From NCBI GenBank assembly GCA_014237955.1, contig JABABY010000045.1:1-12062 (forward strand): 12,062 nt of DNA. The letters run 5' to 3'. Under the pieces are notes generated by a model that was given only the letters and a program-made list of their open reading frames with translations, had not been told where the DNA came from and did not search any database. Below, in pieces: positions 1 to 7,333 of the stretch (position 1 is the stretch's first letter; the number at the start of each line of letters is the position of its first letter). A program made the translations under genes and the position numbers. The stretch is from Planctomycetota bacterium. Its GTDB lineage: Bacteria; Planctomycetota; Planctomycetia; Pirellulales; UBA7805.

Positions 1-2
1 CT

Positions 3-998
3 TTTCGGAGTGGGTTCACCAGAAATGATGAATTTTGGATGTTCAATGAGGATTTGGAATATTATCGCCGACACTTGCTGCTTCATGAAGGTGTGCACGG
101 ATTTATGTCTTCATTTTTTCCAACGACAAGCCCGCCCTGGCACTCCGAGGGCATGGCAGAACTACTTGCTACACACCGCTGGGAGAATGCACAACTGAGC
201 GTTGCCCATTTCCCCAAAAACAAACGCGATGTGCCGATGCTCGGACGAATTCGAATCGTTCAGGATGAAGTGGCCGGTGGGCGAATTCTTCCACTAGAAA
301 AAATCCTTTCCTACGGTGCAAACGCTCATCAGGAAAATGTACCTTATGGATGGTGTTGGGCCGCAGCGGCATTTCTCGATGGCCATCCTCATTATCGGAA
401 TCGATTTCGGGAACTGAACCGTACAGAAACCGGCTCTGGATTAAACAAAGCACTGCGCGAAGCATTTGCCGATGATTGGCAGCAGTTGTGTGAGGAGTGG
501 TTGATCTTTGTGACTGCAATCGAACATGGGCACGATCTGGCGAGTTCTGCAATCCAATACTCTGTAGGCAAACCCCTGCCGCCTGGCGGCGTAAAAGTCA
601 GCATCGCGGCAAACCGTGGCTGGCAAAGTAGCGGCATCCGCCTTAAAGCTGGAGAGACCTACCACATTCGCGCGATGGGCCGCTATGAACTGAACCGAGA
701 AGAAGGAGAGGGAATCTGGTGGTGCGAGCCTGGGGGGATTACCCTGCAATATGTCGAGGGACAGCCTCTTGGCATGCTGCTCGGAGCGGTCCATCCTGAT
801 GGGAATCTGCCCTCAGCCAGAAGTGGGCTATTATCCCCCGAACCGGTCGGATCGGAAAAACGGTTGACACCTCAGCAATCGGGAACGCTCTATTTGAAGA
901 TCAATGACCGCTCGAGTGGTCTCTCGAACAACGTGGGAAAACTCAATATCATTATTTCTCAGCCCCAAACGGGTATTCAAGCAGAAGCATCCTCGTAG
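3..998 (+). CDS. HExxH metallopeptidase-like protein with C-terminal PA-IL-like domain (5' end cut by window)
   Basis: The reading frame is open back to base 3, so the gene begins outside the window and the ATG at 39 is probably internal. The visible part starts just before HEGVH (bases 84-98), followed 17 residues later by the motif WHSEGMAE. This HExxH plus downstream EG.AE pattern is that of gluzincin zinc peptidases, such as the DUF1570-like proteins common in Planctomycetota, with the two histidines and the first glutamate of the later motif as expected zinc ligands. From about base 590 the protein changes to a beta-rich domain with RGWQ, IWWCEPGGITLQY, a PLGMLL segment and LYLKINDRSSGLSNN near the end. 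This resembles the PA-IL-like (lectin A-type) domain found at the C terminus of planctomycete secreted proteins. It is probably exported, but the signal peptide would lie outside the window. Substrate is unknown. It ends with TAG, and glyA has its own promoter downstream, so the two are likely separate units. Confidence 0.8.
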   Translation, partial: FRSGFTRNDEFWMFNEDLEYYRRHLLLHEGVHGFMSSFFPTTSPPWHSEGMAELLATHRWENAQLSVAHFPKNKRDVPMLGRIRIVQDEVAGGRILPLEKILSYGANAHQENVPYGWCWAAAAFLDGHPHYRNRFRELNRTETGSGLNKALREAFADDWQQLCEEWLIFVTAIEHGHDLASSAIQYSVGKPLPPGGVKVSIAANRGWQSSGIRLKAGETYHIRAMGRYELNREEGEGIWWCEPGGITLQYVEGQPLGMLLGAVHPDGNLPSARSGLLSPEPVGSEKRLTPQQSGTLYLKINDRSSGLSNNVGKLNIIISQPQTGIQAEASS

Positions 999-1018
999 AA
1001 TGGCGAGGAGTAAAGCAA

Positions 1019-1041
1019 GTTGCCTTAACAGAAGAGGCAAC
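1019..1041 (+). terminator. hairpin downstream of the peptidase-like gene, possible terminator
   Basis: GTTGCC (1019-1024) pairs with GGCAAC (1036-1041) around an 11-base loop, and the stem can be extended by CAA/TTG if one base bulges. It begins 21 bases after the stop codon. No T run follows directly (the first, TTTTTT, is at 1073-1078), so it is not a textbook intrinsic terminator. Its position between two genes that seem separately transcribed is the main support. Confidence 0.25.
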
Positions 1042-1098
1042 CTTGGCATGAAGGAGCCAGCAAGAGCAATACTTTTTTCATCCCCACCGAATGCTGGA

Positions 1099-1126
1099 TT
1101 GACAAGCTGGCACGTCAGAAAATAAT
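1099..1126 (+). promoter_or_regulatory. sigma70-type promoter for glyA
   Basis: A perfect -35 hexamer TTGACA (1099-1104) is followed after 16 bases by AATAAT (1121-1126), a 5/6 match to TATAAT. Transcription would start near 1133, giving a leader of about 100 bases before the glyA ATG. This is the best-looking promoter in the window. It is a sequence match only; no transcript data are available. Confidence 0.55.
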
Positions 1127-1153
1127 AACTCTGCAAACTACAGATTTTCACGA

Positions 1154-1181
1154 TCCCAAAAAGCCGCCGATTCCTTTGGGA
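1154..1181 (+). promoter_or_regulatory. hairpin in the glyA leader
   Basis: TCCCAAA (1154-1160) and TTTGGGA (1175-1181) form a perfect 7-bp inverted repeat with a 14-base loop, inside the predicted glyA 5' leader. I do not recognise a known riboswitch consensus (glycine, SAM or tetrahydrofolate) in this leader. It may be an mRNA structure element or chance. Confidence 0.3.
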
Positions 1182-1235
1182 CAAGTGTGCCGGATGGATT
1201 GCTTTTAAATCTTCTCGGGACAAAGGACCTTTATT

Positions 1236-2492
1236 ATGAATCTTATTGAACTTCAGGACCCCGAGTTGTGGGCAGCCATAGCAGGCGAGATCGAACGCCA
1301 GCAGGATGGCCTCGAAATGATTGCGAGTGAAAATTATACCAGCGGTGCAACGATGCAGGCATTAGGAAGTGTGCTGACAAACAAATATGCGGAGGGCTAT
1401 CCAGGTCACCGTTACTACGGTGGCTGTCAGTTCGTAGATGTCGCGGAGGATCTCGCACGCGACCGTGCAAAACAACTTTTTGGAGCTGAACATGCCAATG
1501 TGCAGCCTCACTCCGGCTCTCAGGCCAACATGGCAGTCTATCTGACGGCTATTGAGCCTGGAGATACCGTTTTGAGTCTGGATCTGGCCCACGGTGGTCA
1601 CCTGACACATGGCATGAAGTTGAATGTATCAGGCAAGCTCTACTCGTTTGTTCATTACGGTGTGGATCGAACGACACATCGCTTTGATTTTAGTGAAATC
1701 GCTAAATTGGCGCGGCAACACAAACCCAAAATGATCATTGCCGGTGCCAGCGCCTATCCTCGAGAAATCCCACACGAACAGTTTGCCGAGATTGCCAACG
1801 AGATTAATGCAACACTTTTTGTGGACATGGCACACTATGCTGGTCTGGTAGCAGCCGGTCTGCACAACAATCCCGTACCCGTTGCCGATTTTGTGACCAC
1901 CACCACACACAAAACGCTCCGTGGACCACGCGGAGGACTCATACTCTGCCGTGCAGAGAATGCGAAGATGCTTGATCGCAATCTGTTTCCGGGCATACAA
2001 GGGGGCCCGTTGATGCATGTCGTGGCCGGAAAAGCGGTCTGTTTTGGCGAGGCGCTACAGGATGATTTCAAAAAATATGCAGCTCAGATCATTCAAAATG
2101 CGAAAATCTTGGCCGATACCCTAGCCGCTGGGGGTCTCCGCCTGATCAGCGGTGGAACAGACAACCACCTGCTGTTGGTTGATGTCACTCCTATAGGTCT
2201 CAGTGGCAAATCGGCTGAAGTCGCTCTTGAACAATGCGGCATTACGGTCAACATGAACATGATCCCATTTGACGAACGAAAGCCAAAAGATCCCTCTGGA
2301 ATCCGGATTGGCACACCTGCGCTAACGACCCGTGGTATGGGAACCGATGAGATGGCTAAAATCGGGAGCTGGATTCTTAAGGCGCTACATTCTGCCGAGG
2401 AACCAGCTACCCTTACCCGCATCCGATCCGAGATTTCGGAATTTTGCACCCATTATCCGGTACCGGCAACTTCTCTCGCCGAAACAATATAA
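1236..2492 (+). CDS. glyA: serine hydroxymethyltransferase
   Basis: This cytosolic PLP enzyme interconverts serine plus tetrahydrofolate with glycine plus 5,10-methylene-tetrahydrofolate, the main source of one-carbon units. The 418-residue length is normal for bacterial GlyA. Family signatures run the whole length: SENYTS near residue 31, NKYAEGYPGHRYYGGC at 49-64, PHSGSQAN at 91-98, AHGGHLTHG at 118-126, the PLP-lysine motif TTTTHKTLRGPRGG with K226 as Schiff-base lysine, QGGPLMH, and SGIRIGTPA with R357 as the expected substrate-carboxylate arginine. The ATG at 1236 is preceded by AAGGA ending 8 bases upstream, which fixes the start. All key residues are present, so it should be active. 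No other folate or glycine genes are in the window, and its own promoter suggests a single-gene unit. The identification is secure. Confidence 0.98.
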   Translation: MNLIELQDPELWAAIAGEIERQQDGLEMIASENYTSGATMQALGSVLTNKYAEGYPGHRYYGGCQFVDVAEDLARDRAKQLFGAEHANVQPHSGSQANMAVYLTAIEPGDTVLSLDLAHGGHLTHGMKLNVSGKLYSFVHYGVDRTTHRFDFSEIAKLARQHKPKMIIAGASAYPREIPHEQFAEIANEINATLFVDMAHYAGLVAAGLHNNPVPVADFVTTTTHKTLRGPRGGLILCRAENAKMLDRNLFPGIQGGPLMHVVAGKAVCFGEALQDDFKKYAAQIIQNAKILADTLAAGGLRLISGGTDNHLLLVDVTPIGLSGKSAEVALEQCGITVNMNMIPFDERKPKDPSGIRIGTPALTTRGMGTDEMAKIGSWILKALHSAEEPATLTRIRSEISEFCTHYPVPATSLAETI

Positions 2493-2498
2493 CATCAT

Positions 2499-2513
2499 AA
2501 AAATAGAATTTTT
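2499..2513 (+). terminator. A/T hairpin just after glyA, weak terminator candidate
   Basis: AAAAAT (2499-2504) and ATTTTT (2508-2513) form a 6-bp A/T-only inverted repeat with a 3-base loop, 7 bases after the glyA stop. The 3' arm is itself a T run. The stem has no G:C pairs, so termination strength is doubtful. Confidence 0.2.
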
Positions 2514-2701
2514 GGGAGCATTGTTTGCCGAGGCACAGCTAACAGCACGAAGCAGACGCATGACAAACCTCACAATATTCGCAGGTGATGAGGCTGCGCG
2601 ACAGAATAACAATTGACAAAGAGACGATCGAGGATTCTCGACACAATTGCCTTCTTCGATATAACGGGCGGATGATAAACACTTCCCTGGACAGGACGTA
2701 T

Positions 2702-2729
2702 TTCCGTACCGGTTGGGCGCGATTATAAT
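2702..2729 (+). promoter_or_regulatory. promoter for the response regulator gene
   Basis: A perfect TATAAT (2724-2729) lies 16 bases downstream of TTCCGT (2702-2707), a poor -35 match. Transcription would start near 2736, leaving about 46 bases of leader before the ATG at 2782. The perfect -10 and the fitting distance are the support; the weak -35 could mean dependence on an activator. Confidence 0.4.
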
Positions 2730-2781
2730 TTTCTGAGATCAAAATCCGGCAAGAAGCCACCGACACAGGAACCAACCTTCC

Positions 2782-3231
2782 ATGACTACATCTCAAAGTA
2801 AGATCCTTATTGCCGACGACAATCAGCCAAATGTCGAGTTGCTTGAGGCTTATTTAACTGATATTGATTGCGCGATAGAAATCGCGCGGGATGGTCAGGA
2901 AACCATAGAAAAGGTTGTTGTCTTTCATCCCGATGTCATCCTCTTGGATGTCATGATGCCGAAATTGTCTGGTTTCGAGGTCTGCCGCCAACTAAAAGAT
3001 GATCCACAGACAAGTGGAATCATGATTTTAATGGTCACAGCACTGAACGAACTGGGCGACATTGAGAGGGCGGTTGAAGCTGGGACCGACGATTTCCTGA
3101 GCAAACCAGTCAACCGAGTGGAACTGGTAAAGCGGATACAGAATATGTTGAAAATCCGTCATGTCACCGACGAAGTCGAACGGCTTCGTCAGTACATACA
3201 GGAAATGGAAAACGACTCTGCCGCATCTTGA
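2782..3231 (+). CDS. stand-alone response regulator receiver protein
   Basis: This is a 149-residue cytosolic signalling protein with a complete receiver (REC) domain at about residues 6-122 and no DNA-binding or enzymatic output domain. The phosphorylation site is intact: acidic pair D12/D13 in ADDN, phospho-acceptor D56 in LLDVMMP, switch threonine T86 in MVTAL and conserved K108 in SKPV. The pattern of the domain, with GFEVCRQLK and DDFLSKP, is closest to the PleD/CheY group. A charged, heptad-like tail (residues about 126-145, DEVERLRQYIQEMEN) may form a short coiled coil for partner binding or dimerisation. AGGA ends 11 bases before the ATG. No histidine kinase is next to it, so it is an orphan regulator whose partner must be encoded elsewhere. 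Chemotaxis, phosphorelay or c-di-GMP-linked signalling are all possible. Confidence 0.92.
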   Translation: MTTSQSKILIADDNQPNVELLEAYLTDIDCAIEIARDGQETIEKVVVFHPDVILLDVMMPKLSGFEVCRQLKDDPQTSGIMILMVTALNELGDIERAVEAGTDDFLSKPVNRVELVKRIQNMLKIRHVTDEVERLRQYIQEMENDSAAS

Positions 3232-3265
3232 TATGTGGCAGCGAGTTTTCTTTTCTTAACCATTG

Positions 3266-3290
3266 CTCTGGAATCAAATCTGTTCCAGAG
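3266..3290 (+). terminator. perfect 8-bp hairpin behind the response regulator gene
   Basis: CTCTGGAA (3266-3273) and TTCCAGAG (3283-3290) are perfect inverted repeats around a 9-base loop, 35 bases after the stop codon. No T run follows at once. It could be an mRNA 3'-end stabiliser, part of a tandem terminator with the hairpin at 3298-3315, or a protein binding site upstream of the TPR gene. Confidence 0.4.
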
Positions 3291-3297
3291 ACGAATC

Positions 3298-3315
3298 CTG
3301 TGTGTCGCAGTTTTT
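3298..3315 (+). terminator. short intrinsic terminator candidate
   Basis: CTGTG (3298-3302) can pair with CGCAG (3306-3310), including one T:G wobble, around a 3-base loop, followed directly by TTTTT (3311-3315). The stem is short, but its layout is that of a rho-independent terminator and it sits just behind the stronger hairpin at 3266-3290. Confidence 0.35.
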
Positions 3316-3375
3316 CCTATCGGACATACCGGAGATTCATTCCGAATAAACCAAATTCCTTCTATTTCGGATTGC

Positions 3376-3405
3376 TTGCAAAATTCACGAAATGTAGGGT
3401 ATGCT
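3376..3405 (+). promoter_or_regulatory. promoter candidate for the TPR/DUF2752 pair
   Basis: TTGCAA (3376-3381) and TATGCT (3400-3405) are separated by 18 bases and each match the consensus in 4 of 6 positions. Initiation near 3412 would exclude the ATG at 3401 as the start of the next gene and fits the ATG at 3455. It is a moderate match only. Confidence 0.3.
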
Positions 3406-3454
3406 GAAGGTGATTTTAACATCCGGACTATTTAAGGGGATGAGGTTGAGCGAC

Positions 3455-5326
3455 ATGAGATCAATCTATCTGCGCTGGTTTTTAAATTTACAGCCCACCC
3501 ACCTCATCCTCGCATCTTCCGTTTTAGCACTCGCAGTTTTCTGTCACGGAGTGTGGGCCAATGACAATGCATTGGGAACCGATTCGGATGAGATTGCGCA
3601 AATTGAAAAGTTGGTAAAACAGCTCGGACACGACAAATATGTTCTTCGAGAACAAGCACAGGATGAGCTCACCCGTATCGGGGCCCCATCGCTTGATGCG
3701 CTGGCTAGCGCACTGGTTAGCAACGATGTAGAAATCGTCATGCGAGCTCGTTATCTTCTTTCCGCCATCAAGGTGGACTGGGTCCGCGACACCGATCCAT
3801 CCGAAATCCAAGACAAATTAGAAAACTACGGGGAACAAAAGGAAGCGGAACGCCTGAAAATCATTGAAAGTCTCGGGGACTCTCCAGGCGATCCGGAAAT
3901 TGCGGCGCTCTGCCGCATCGTTCGTTATGAGAAATCCATTCCATTATCAAAACTCGCCGCCATTGAAATCCTAGATTTTAATAACGCCGAACAAACCTGG
4001 GAAAATCGCAAACTACAGATTGATAGTCAACTGGAAGGATCCAAGCGACAGGCGGTTCTGTGGCTACGCAACATTCTCACACATTCTGACGATATGAATG
4101 CAACAATTGACCAGTGGAAAATGCTAGTAAAGGAAGAGCAACTTCTCTGGCAAGAAGCGAGCGATCAAACCAATCATGAGATCATACAGAAGGTACTTTT
4201 CCATTTGGTAGATCGACTGGAAAAAGCCGGTCGTGAAGATGAGGTCGAACCCTATCTAGAGCAAATTGTCGAAATACAGCCTGACAACAGAGAGAGCATC
4301 CGGAAGTTAGTTATATTATTCCTCGACAAACAAGCACCCAATGCAATCGAAGCGATCGGCAATAAGTTTTCCGATCTTTTTAAGAAAGATCCCTTCCTTC
4401 TCTACCCTTTGGCATACGCGAAGCGATCTCTCGGAAAAGAGACAGACACGACAGACCTTGTTAGAACCGCACGCGAAATGAATTCTGATAATGCGGTCAA
4501 ACACCTTCAAGTTGCACGCCTACTACTCGAAAAACGAGGCTGGTTCGATTGGGCTGAAGAAGAGTATCGCACCGTTATTAAGATTGATAGCTCATCTGAG
4601 TTCGGAGCGCGCGCCGTTTTATTGATGTCAGAAATGTTGCATGATCAGCAACAAGACAATAAGGCGAGTGATATTTTACTTGATTTCGTTGTTGCAATGG
4701 ATGGCAATAAAAAGCTTACCAATATTGTTGTCAAAATAGGACGTAAACCCAACAACATCCATTCGCGGATGCATTTCTTTCGGGCTTCTGCTTACGAAGT
4801 CCAGGGCCAAACGGACAAACAACTCGAGCAATTGAATTTGGCCCTCAAGAAAGACCCCAGCGATGCAGATGTGTTAATCGCTTTATACCGTGCTTCCGAT
4901 CAGACAAGCGAACAGCACGAGGATACGCAAGACAAGATTCGTGAGGCATTGAATGAGTTTCAGAAAAACATCCAACAGCTACGAGAACAAATTGCCAAAA
5001 AACCTAGTGCACTTCAGATCAAAGAAAGATTAGCCAATGCGTATAACCTGTTTGCCTGGTTGGCAGGGAACACACTTGGCGAGATTGATGCGAAACTAGC
5101 AGACCAAGCAATCCGTTATTCCCATAAATCCCTCGATCTCCGTCCCAATGCTGCCGGTTATCTCGACACGCTTGGTCGCTGCTATTATGCAAAGAGAGAT
5201 TATGAAAATGCAATCCGATATCAAGCCGAAGCCAACCTTCGCGACCCTCATTCAGGACTTATTCGAGAACAGTTAGAGACATTTCAACAGGCGATCGAAA
5301 AGTCAAAAAAGGATCGGGATTCATGA
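3455..5326 (+). CDS. secreted HEAT/TPR-repeat protein of unknown function
   Basis: I chose the ATG at 3455 (623 residues) because GAGG lies 9 bases upstream and the N terminus is then a good signal peptide: basic start MRSIYLR, hydrophobic core ILASSVLALAVF, likely cleavage after VWA at residue 35. In-frame ATGs at 3440 and 3401 are alternatives with poorer ribosome sites. After cleavage, residues about 46-107 form a HEAT-like segment (KYVLREQAQDELTRIGAPSL...) typical of planctomycete exported proteins. Much of the rest is helical with TPR-like units, clearest at the middle (AEEEYRTVIKID), at HFFRASAYEVQGQTDKQLEQL, and near the C terminus (AAGYLDTLGRCYYAKRDYENAIRY). No catalytic motif is visible, so it is probably a periplasmic scaffold for protein contacts. 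Its stop overlaps the start of the DUF2752 gene by 4 bases, implying coupled translation and perhaps a shared process. Confidence 0.85.
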   Translation: MRSIYLRWFLNLQPTHLILASSVLALAVFCHGVWANDNALGTDSDEIAQIEKLVKQLGHDKYVLREQAQDELTRIGAPSLDALASALVSNDVEIVMRARYLLSAIKVDWVRDTDPSEIQDKLENYGEQKEAERLKIIESLGDSPGDPEIAALCRIVRYEKSIPLSKLAAIEILDFNNAEQTWENRKLQIDSQLEGSKRQAVLWLRNILTHSDDMNATIDQWKMLVKEEQLLWQEASDQTNHEIIQKVLFHLVDRLEKAGREDEVEPYLEQIVEIQPDNRESIRKLVILFLDKQAPNAIEAIGNKFSDLFKKDPFLLYPLAYAKRSLGKETDTTDLVRTAREMNSDNAVKHLQVARLLLEKRGWFDWAEEEYRTVIKIDSSSEFGARAVLLMSEMLHDQQQDNKASDILLDFVVAMDGNKKLTNIVVKIGRKPNNIHSRMHFFRASAYEVQGQTDKQLEQLNLALKKDPSDADVLIALYRASDQTSEQHEDTQDKIREALNEFQKNIQQLREQIAKKPSALQIKERLANAYNLFAWLAGNTLGEIDAKLADQAIRYSHKSLDLRPNAAGYLDTLGRCYYAKRDYENAIRYQAEANLRDPHSGLIREQLETFQQAIEKSKKDRDS

Positions 5327-5796
5327 GCGACACAGGGGTTGAGGAAACCCTTCATTCGCCCGCCCCGATGTCTCCCACTACTTCCCAACAATCCACATCT
5401 CGGTACCGGTACCATCTTTCGATTTTTGTCGTATCTGCACTGATACTTGCCGTAGCTGCATTTTTGAATATTCCTGAATCCGGAGGAGTGGAGGCTCCGT
5501 TTTTTGGAACACTCCCCGGCATCTGTACCTGGAAACGCTTTTTTGGCTTGGACTGCCCGGGCTGTGGGCTGACACGATGCTTTGTAGCACTTGCACACGG
5601 ACATATTCGCCAGGCATGGCATTTCAACCCTGCAGGATTATTGCTGTTTGCCCTCCTGCTATACCAACTCCCCTTTCGGGCGGTACAGATCTGGCGGATT
5701 TCCAAAGGCCGCTGCGACTACCGTCACAGCAACTGGGTACTAACGGTAGCCGCATGGCTCATCATTGCAGCTCTGCTCATCCAATGGGCCTGTTGA
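5323..5796 (+). CDS. DUF2752 family small membrane protein
   Basis: This is a 157-residue integral membrane protein. After a Ser/Thr/Pro-rich N terminus of about 28 residues come three predicted membrane segments: residues about 31-50, 104-121 and 138-155. Between the first two lies the DUF2752 signature: C68, then CPGCGLTRC with C78, C81 and C86, and the conserved HFNPAG stretch (N102, P103). The function of the family is not established. The closely spaced cysteines suggest a metal site or disulfide pair near the membrane surface. The start ATG overlaps the TGA of the TPR gene (ATGA, 5323-5326), with GGATCGGG just upstream, so translation is probably coupled. It faces the radical SAM gene convergently with 56 bases between stops. 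Family assignment is confident; the role is unknown. Confidence 0.88.
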   Translation: MSDTGVEETLHSPAPMSPTTSQQSTSRYRYHLSIFVVSALILAVAAFLNIPESGGVEAPFFGTLPGICTWKRFFGLDCPGCGLTRCFVALAHGHIRQAWHFNPAGLLLFALLLYQLPFRAVQIWRISKGRCDYRHSNWVLTVAAWLIIAALLIQWAC

Positions 5797-5852
5797 GGAA
5801 TCCATCGGCGCACGGCATGGACAACAGCGGATTGACTGGACGGCATCAGGCT

Positions 5853-7085
5853 TTAGAGAAACAGATCTGAGCCATCTGGTACTGTTTCGATCTGTTCGAT
5901 CTTCTCCGGATGATCGATCAATTCTTGAAGCCACCAATTTGTTGCATTGTAAAGGCAGGTCACGTTGGCACATTGGAGTGAAGCATCAAAAGTCTCAATC
6001 GCATCGGCCAGTTTGTGTTGCGTCTGATGAATTGCGGCCTCGCTACAATAATCGCCGGGACCTGCAATGCGTGCCATCGCAACACCCCGGTAGCCCGGAC
6101 AGTTAAAAATACCATGCGGCGTTAGGACCTGCCGGAGGGCCTGCATATGGCATTGACTCGGCTGGCGGGTATAATCCCGCCAAGTCTGATTTTCCAGAAG
6201 CTGGAGGTTTGTGCTTTCAACAACGTCAAATGAATCGGTCTCCAACCGTTTTGCTTCTGCCACTGATTTTTTGATGCGGGCAATTACATCGTTCAATTGC
6301 TGTGCAGCCGACTGGGGATCCATAATCTCGGCATGGTTGTCCTGCTGTCGCATTAAAAAAGGCTTCACGGAAAAATAGTCGAACTGATACTTACGAGCTC
6401 GCTCTGCCGCAATCACAAGTTCATCAATATTCTCGATAATTGGAACCTCCTCTCGGGCGGCACCCTTCCAGGTCACAACAAAGGAATAGCCGATGCGAAC
6501 GGAGCTATTCTTCTCTTTGAGTTGCGGTACCCAGGCACAAATTTCGTCTAGCGTTAACCGTTGATGAGGCCGATGCATGCGTTGAAACGTTTCATCGGTA
6601 CCAGCATCGAGAGAAAGGCGAATCCAATCCGGACCCTCAAGATATTCGATAGCTGCCAACAAAGTCTCTCCTCGACTGCCGTTAGTAACAATGGCAACTT
6701 CTAACCCGAGTTGTTTTAGATACTGCACGAATTCAACGAAACGCGGATGGAGTGTTGGCTCACCACCACCAATCAAAATGACTGATTTCATACCGCGACG
6801 CGCCAGTTCGCGGAGCGAATCGCGAAGTTTGTTTTCGTCATGCTTTTTCTTCGAATTGAGAATTTCCCAATCAATGCAGTGATCGCACTGATAATTGCAT
6901 GCCGTCGTCAAATCCAAATTGATGGAAAGTGGCACGGTATCCGGAGGTAACGGTGACGCAATTCCCGCCGACTTAGCCGCGATGCGGTCGTGTTGCCAGC
7001 GGACATAATCGACTACTTTTGGCCACGCAGACTCCTGCAATAACTTGGCCCGAAAGTCATGAAAATCATGTGCACCATCCATCAC
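5853..7085 (-). CDS. radical SAM protein with extra C-terminal cysteines
   Basis: This is a probable iron-sulfur enzyme that cleaves S-adenosylmethionine to start radical chemistry. Numbered from the GTG at 7085 (410 residues), the core has C63, C67 and C70 in the canonical CNYQCDHC motif that binds the [4Fe-4S] cluster, the SAM-contact motif IGGGEPTLHP (105-114), VTNGSRG (133-139) and LSLDAGTDETF (158-168). Together these make a partial TIM barrel over about residues 53-245. The C-terminal part holds C312, C329, C347, C372 and C377, which suggests a SPASM/Twitch-like auxiliary cluster, although the spacing is not one I can assign. GAGG lies 7 bases before the GTG and 10 before the ATG at 7082, so either may start translation. 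It stands alone on the - strand next to glycan genes, so it may modify a sugar, lipid or peptide. The substrate is unknown. Confidence 0.9.
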   Translation of the reverse strand: MMDGAHDFHDFRAKLLQESAWPKVVDYVRWQHDRIAAKSAGIASPLPPDTVPLSINLDLTTACNYQCDHCIDWEILNSKKKHDENKLRDSLRELARRGMKSVILIGGGEPTLHPRFVEFVQYLKQLGLEVAIVTNGSRGETLLAAIEYLEGPDWIRLSLDAGTDETFQRMHRPHQRLTLDEICAWVPQLKEKNSSVRIGYSFVVTWKGAAREEVPIIENIDELVIAAERARKYQFDYFSVKPFLMRQQDNHAEIMDPQSAAQQLNDVIARIKKSVAEAKRLETDSFDVVESTNLQLLENQTWRDYTRQPSQCHMQALRQVLTPHGIFNCPGYRGVAMARIAGPGDYCSEAAIHQTQHKLADAIETFDASLQCANVTCLYNATNWWLQELIDHPEKIEQIETVPDGSDLFL

Positions 7086-7101
7086 CTAACAACCTCGCCA
7101 C

Positions 7102-7203
7102 ATGCTAGTATTTCCATTCGATTTCGATTGTCCTAAAAAGGAGACACCTGCACCTTATAAAAGTGTGGGAAAATTGCCGCAAGGCAGGTTTGCCAGTAAA
7201 TAG
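7102..7203 (+). CDS. possible 33-residue small ORF
   Basis: ATG to TAG encodes 33 residues with a hydrophobic start (MLVFPFDFDC), a single cysteine at position 10 and a Lys/Pro-rich remainder (PKKETPAPYKSVGKL). It lies in the 274-base region between the divergent radical SAM and GT2 genes. No ribosome site is visible ahead of the ATG and I recognise no family, so chance is quite possible. It is listed because small ORFs next to radical SAM enzymes are sometimes their substrates. Confidence 0.15.
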   Translation: MLVFPFDFDCPKKETPAPYKSVGKLPQGRFASK

Positions 7204-7333
7204 CGATGCTACCACTAAAAAATCGTCCTGCGTGATTCCCAAACCGTCCATCATTCTGCAGGCAATTAGCATTCTTCGTCATCCCATAATCGTCTATATT
7301 CTTTCACGTTGATGGAATGGCCAAACAGACAAT

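Noticed and set aside
831..1223. 130-codon open frame on the - strand across the gap before glyA
   Set aside because: It overlaps the peptidase-like gene and the glyA promoter antisense, and its sequence shows no recognisable domain.
2539..2796. 85-codon - strand open frame between glyA and the response regulator
   Set aside because: It has a Cys/Ser/Arg-rich sequence of no family, covers the response regulator promoter and overlaps its start codon.
3401..3454. Upstream ATG starts (3401, 3440) for the TPR protein
   Set aside because: Neither has a usable ribosome site, and the ATG at 3455 gives both GAGG at 9 bases and a cleaner signal peptide.
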